A program made the position numbers and the translations under genes. Source: Pseudomonadota bacterium (lineage in GTDB: Bacteria > Pseudomonadota > Gammaproteobacteria > Burkholderiales > Chitinibacteraceae). Taken from it: a DNA stretch of 42,281 bases. Of the stretch, positions 41,932 through 42,281 are shown piece by piece. Position 1 is the first letter of the stretch; every line of letters begins with the position of its first letter. The stretch is taken from positions 1 through 42,281 of the forward strand of contig JAPLQI010000114.1 in the NCBI GenBank assembly GCA_026399755.1, read 5' to 3'. The notes beneath the pieces are model-generated. The model was given only the letters and a program-made list of their open reading frames with translations. It was not told the DNA's origin and ran no database searches.

Positions 41932-42156
41932 TTAGTGCTTTGTATTTTTCAATAAACCTTTAACCCTTGCCTTCTTAATTGTTTGATTAAAGCTTTGCAA
42001 AAATTTTGTCATCTTCATCGATTTATGAAACCCCAAATAAAGCGGATCCACCGCAATGGCTGTACTTAAAAATATCAATTGATCGCGATTAGCAAATAAC
42101 TCTGGATCCGACTTCAAAGCAAGCGCAAGGGCCTCCCTGCCTCCAATCCTATCAAC
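41932..42156 (-). pseudogene. C-terminal remnant of a solute-binding protein (SBP_bac_3-like)
   Basis: A frame of 74 codons, open from just after an in-frame TAA (42157-42159) to a TAA at 41932. It reads VDRIGGREALALALKSDPEL, then RDQLIFLSTAIAVDPLYLGF and SFNQTIKKARVKGLLKN, resembling the end of family-3 binding proteins (a 'YLGFHKS...FN..I..A...G' closing). There is no ATG and no ribosome site; a TTG at 42117 is the only near-start. It lies 6 bases after the stop of the edge gene, with no room for the first two-thirds. Most likely a decayed gene fragment. Confidence 0.5.
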
Positions 42157-42162
42157 TTAAGC

Positions 42163-42281
42163 TCAAACCCCTGATTTATAGGCTGTAAAATCATGCGGCT
42201 TAGGGTGTTTGGGGCGATCTTTTTTTGCATGAGGGTCGAAGTAAATCACTGCTTTGCATAGCTCATTCAGTGCCAGTTTTA
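42163..42281 (-). CDS. Unidentified protein, C-terminal 38 residues (cut by window edge)
   Basis: On the minus strand the frame is open from the window end to TGA at 42163-42165. The tail reads LALNELCKAVIYFDPHAKKD, then RPKHPKPHDFTAYKSGV. The even codon use and the lack of stops suggest a real gene entering from the right. I do not recognise the family from this segment. Confidence 0.5.
   Translation of the reverse strand, partial: KLALNELCKAVIYFDPHAKKDRPKHPKPHDFTAYKSGV

Overview
The window looks like chromosomal DNA of a betaproteobacterium, most likely of the Neisseriales (Chromobacteriaceae or Chitinibacteraceae; Iodobacter or Deefgea would fit). This is inferred from protein resemblance, moderate GC content and gene style, and no 16S gene is present to prove it. 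Most of it is ordinary housekeeping and signalling genes. Between them lie several families of dispersed palindromic repeats and at least one well-bounded MITE-like element.

Region 1 (1-7.5 kb) concerns heme iron. The tail of a FecR-type anti-sigma factor enters at the left edge. A methyl-accepting chemotaxis protein follows on the other strand, then a MITE-like insertion and a candidate Fur box. Next come a TonB-dependent heme-type receptor with an N-terminal STN signalling domain, a bacterial heme oxygenase, and a one-base-overlapping gene that fuses a DUF454 membrane domain to a TonB protein. Together they make a plausible path for heme capture, energised import and ring opening, with FecR-type cell-surface signalling.

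Region 2 (7.8-17.4 kb) is a mixed set: an exported M20D amidohydrolase, a truncated DUF2846-like lipoprotein, two periplasmic solute-binding proteins, a polysaccharide deacetylase, a MmcQ/YjbR protein, an APC amino-acid permease, a divergent pair of Fsr-like MFS exporter and cupin-AraC regulator sharing a perfect palindrome, and a DUF2917 protein.

Region 3 (17.4-26.5 kb) holds signalling and transport. A periplasmic protein of molybdopterin-oxidoreductase-like fold, with no cysteine in its mature part, is tightly linked to a hybrid histidine kinase carrying REC and Hpt domains. GlpQ and GltS follow, each with its own terminator. An HD-GYP protein is then followed by a PAS-PAS hybrid kinase. 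The junction of those two genes is a 52-bp tandem repeat that creates a 35-codon ORF with ATGA overlaps at both ends.

Region 4 (26.9-37 kb) is core metabolism and protein quality control: a Mth938-like protein, alaA-hom-thrC (with a roughly 430-bp inverted-repeat element between hom and thrC), a FUSC membrane protein, msrB, an alpha/beta hydrolase, a small conserved protein, and htpG behind a good sigma-32 promoter.

Region 5 (37-42.3 kb) contains a 45-residue basic protein, a possible CheZ-like protein, hisC, a tRNA-Leu(GAG), an unrecognised 164-residue protein, a DMT exporter, a GFA-family protein, a solute-binding-protein remnant, and an unidentified gene running off the right edge.

I saw no CRISPR array, prophage, toxin-antitoxin pair or intact insertion sequence.
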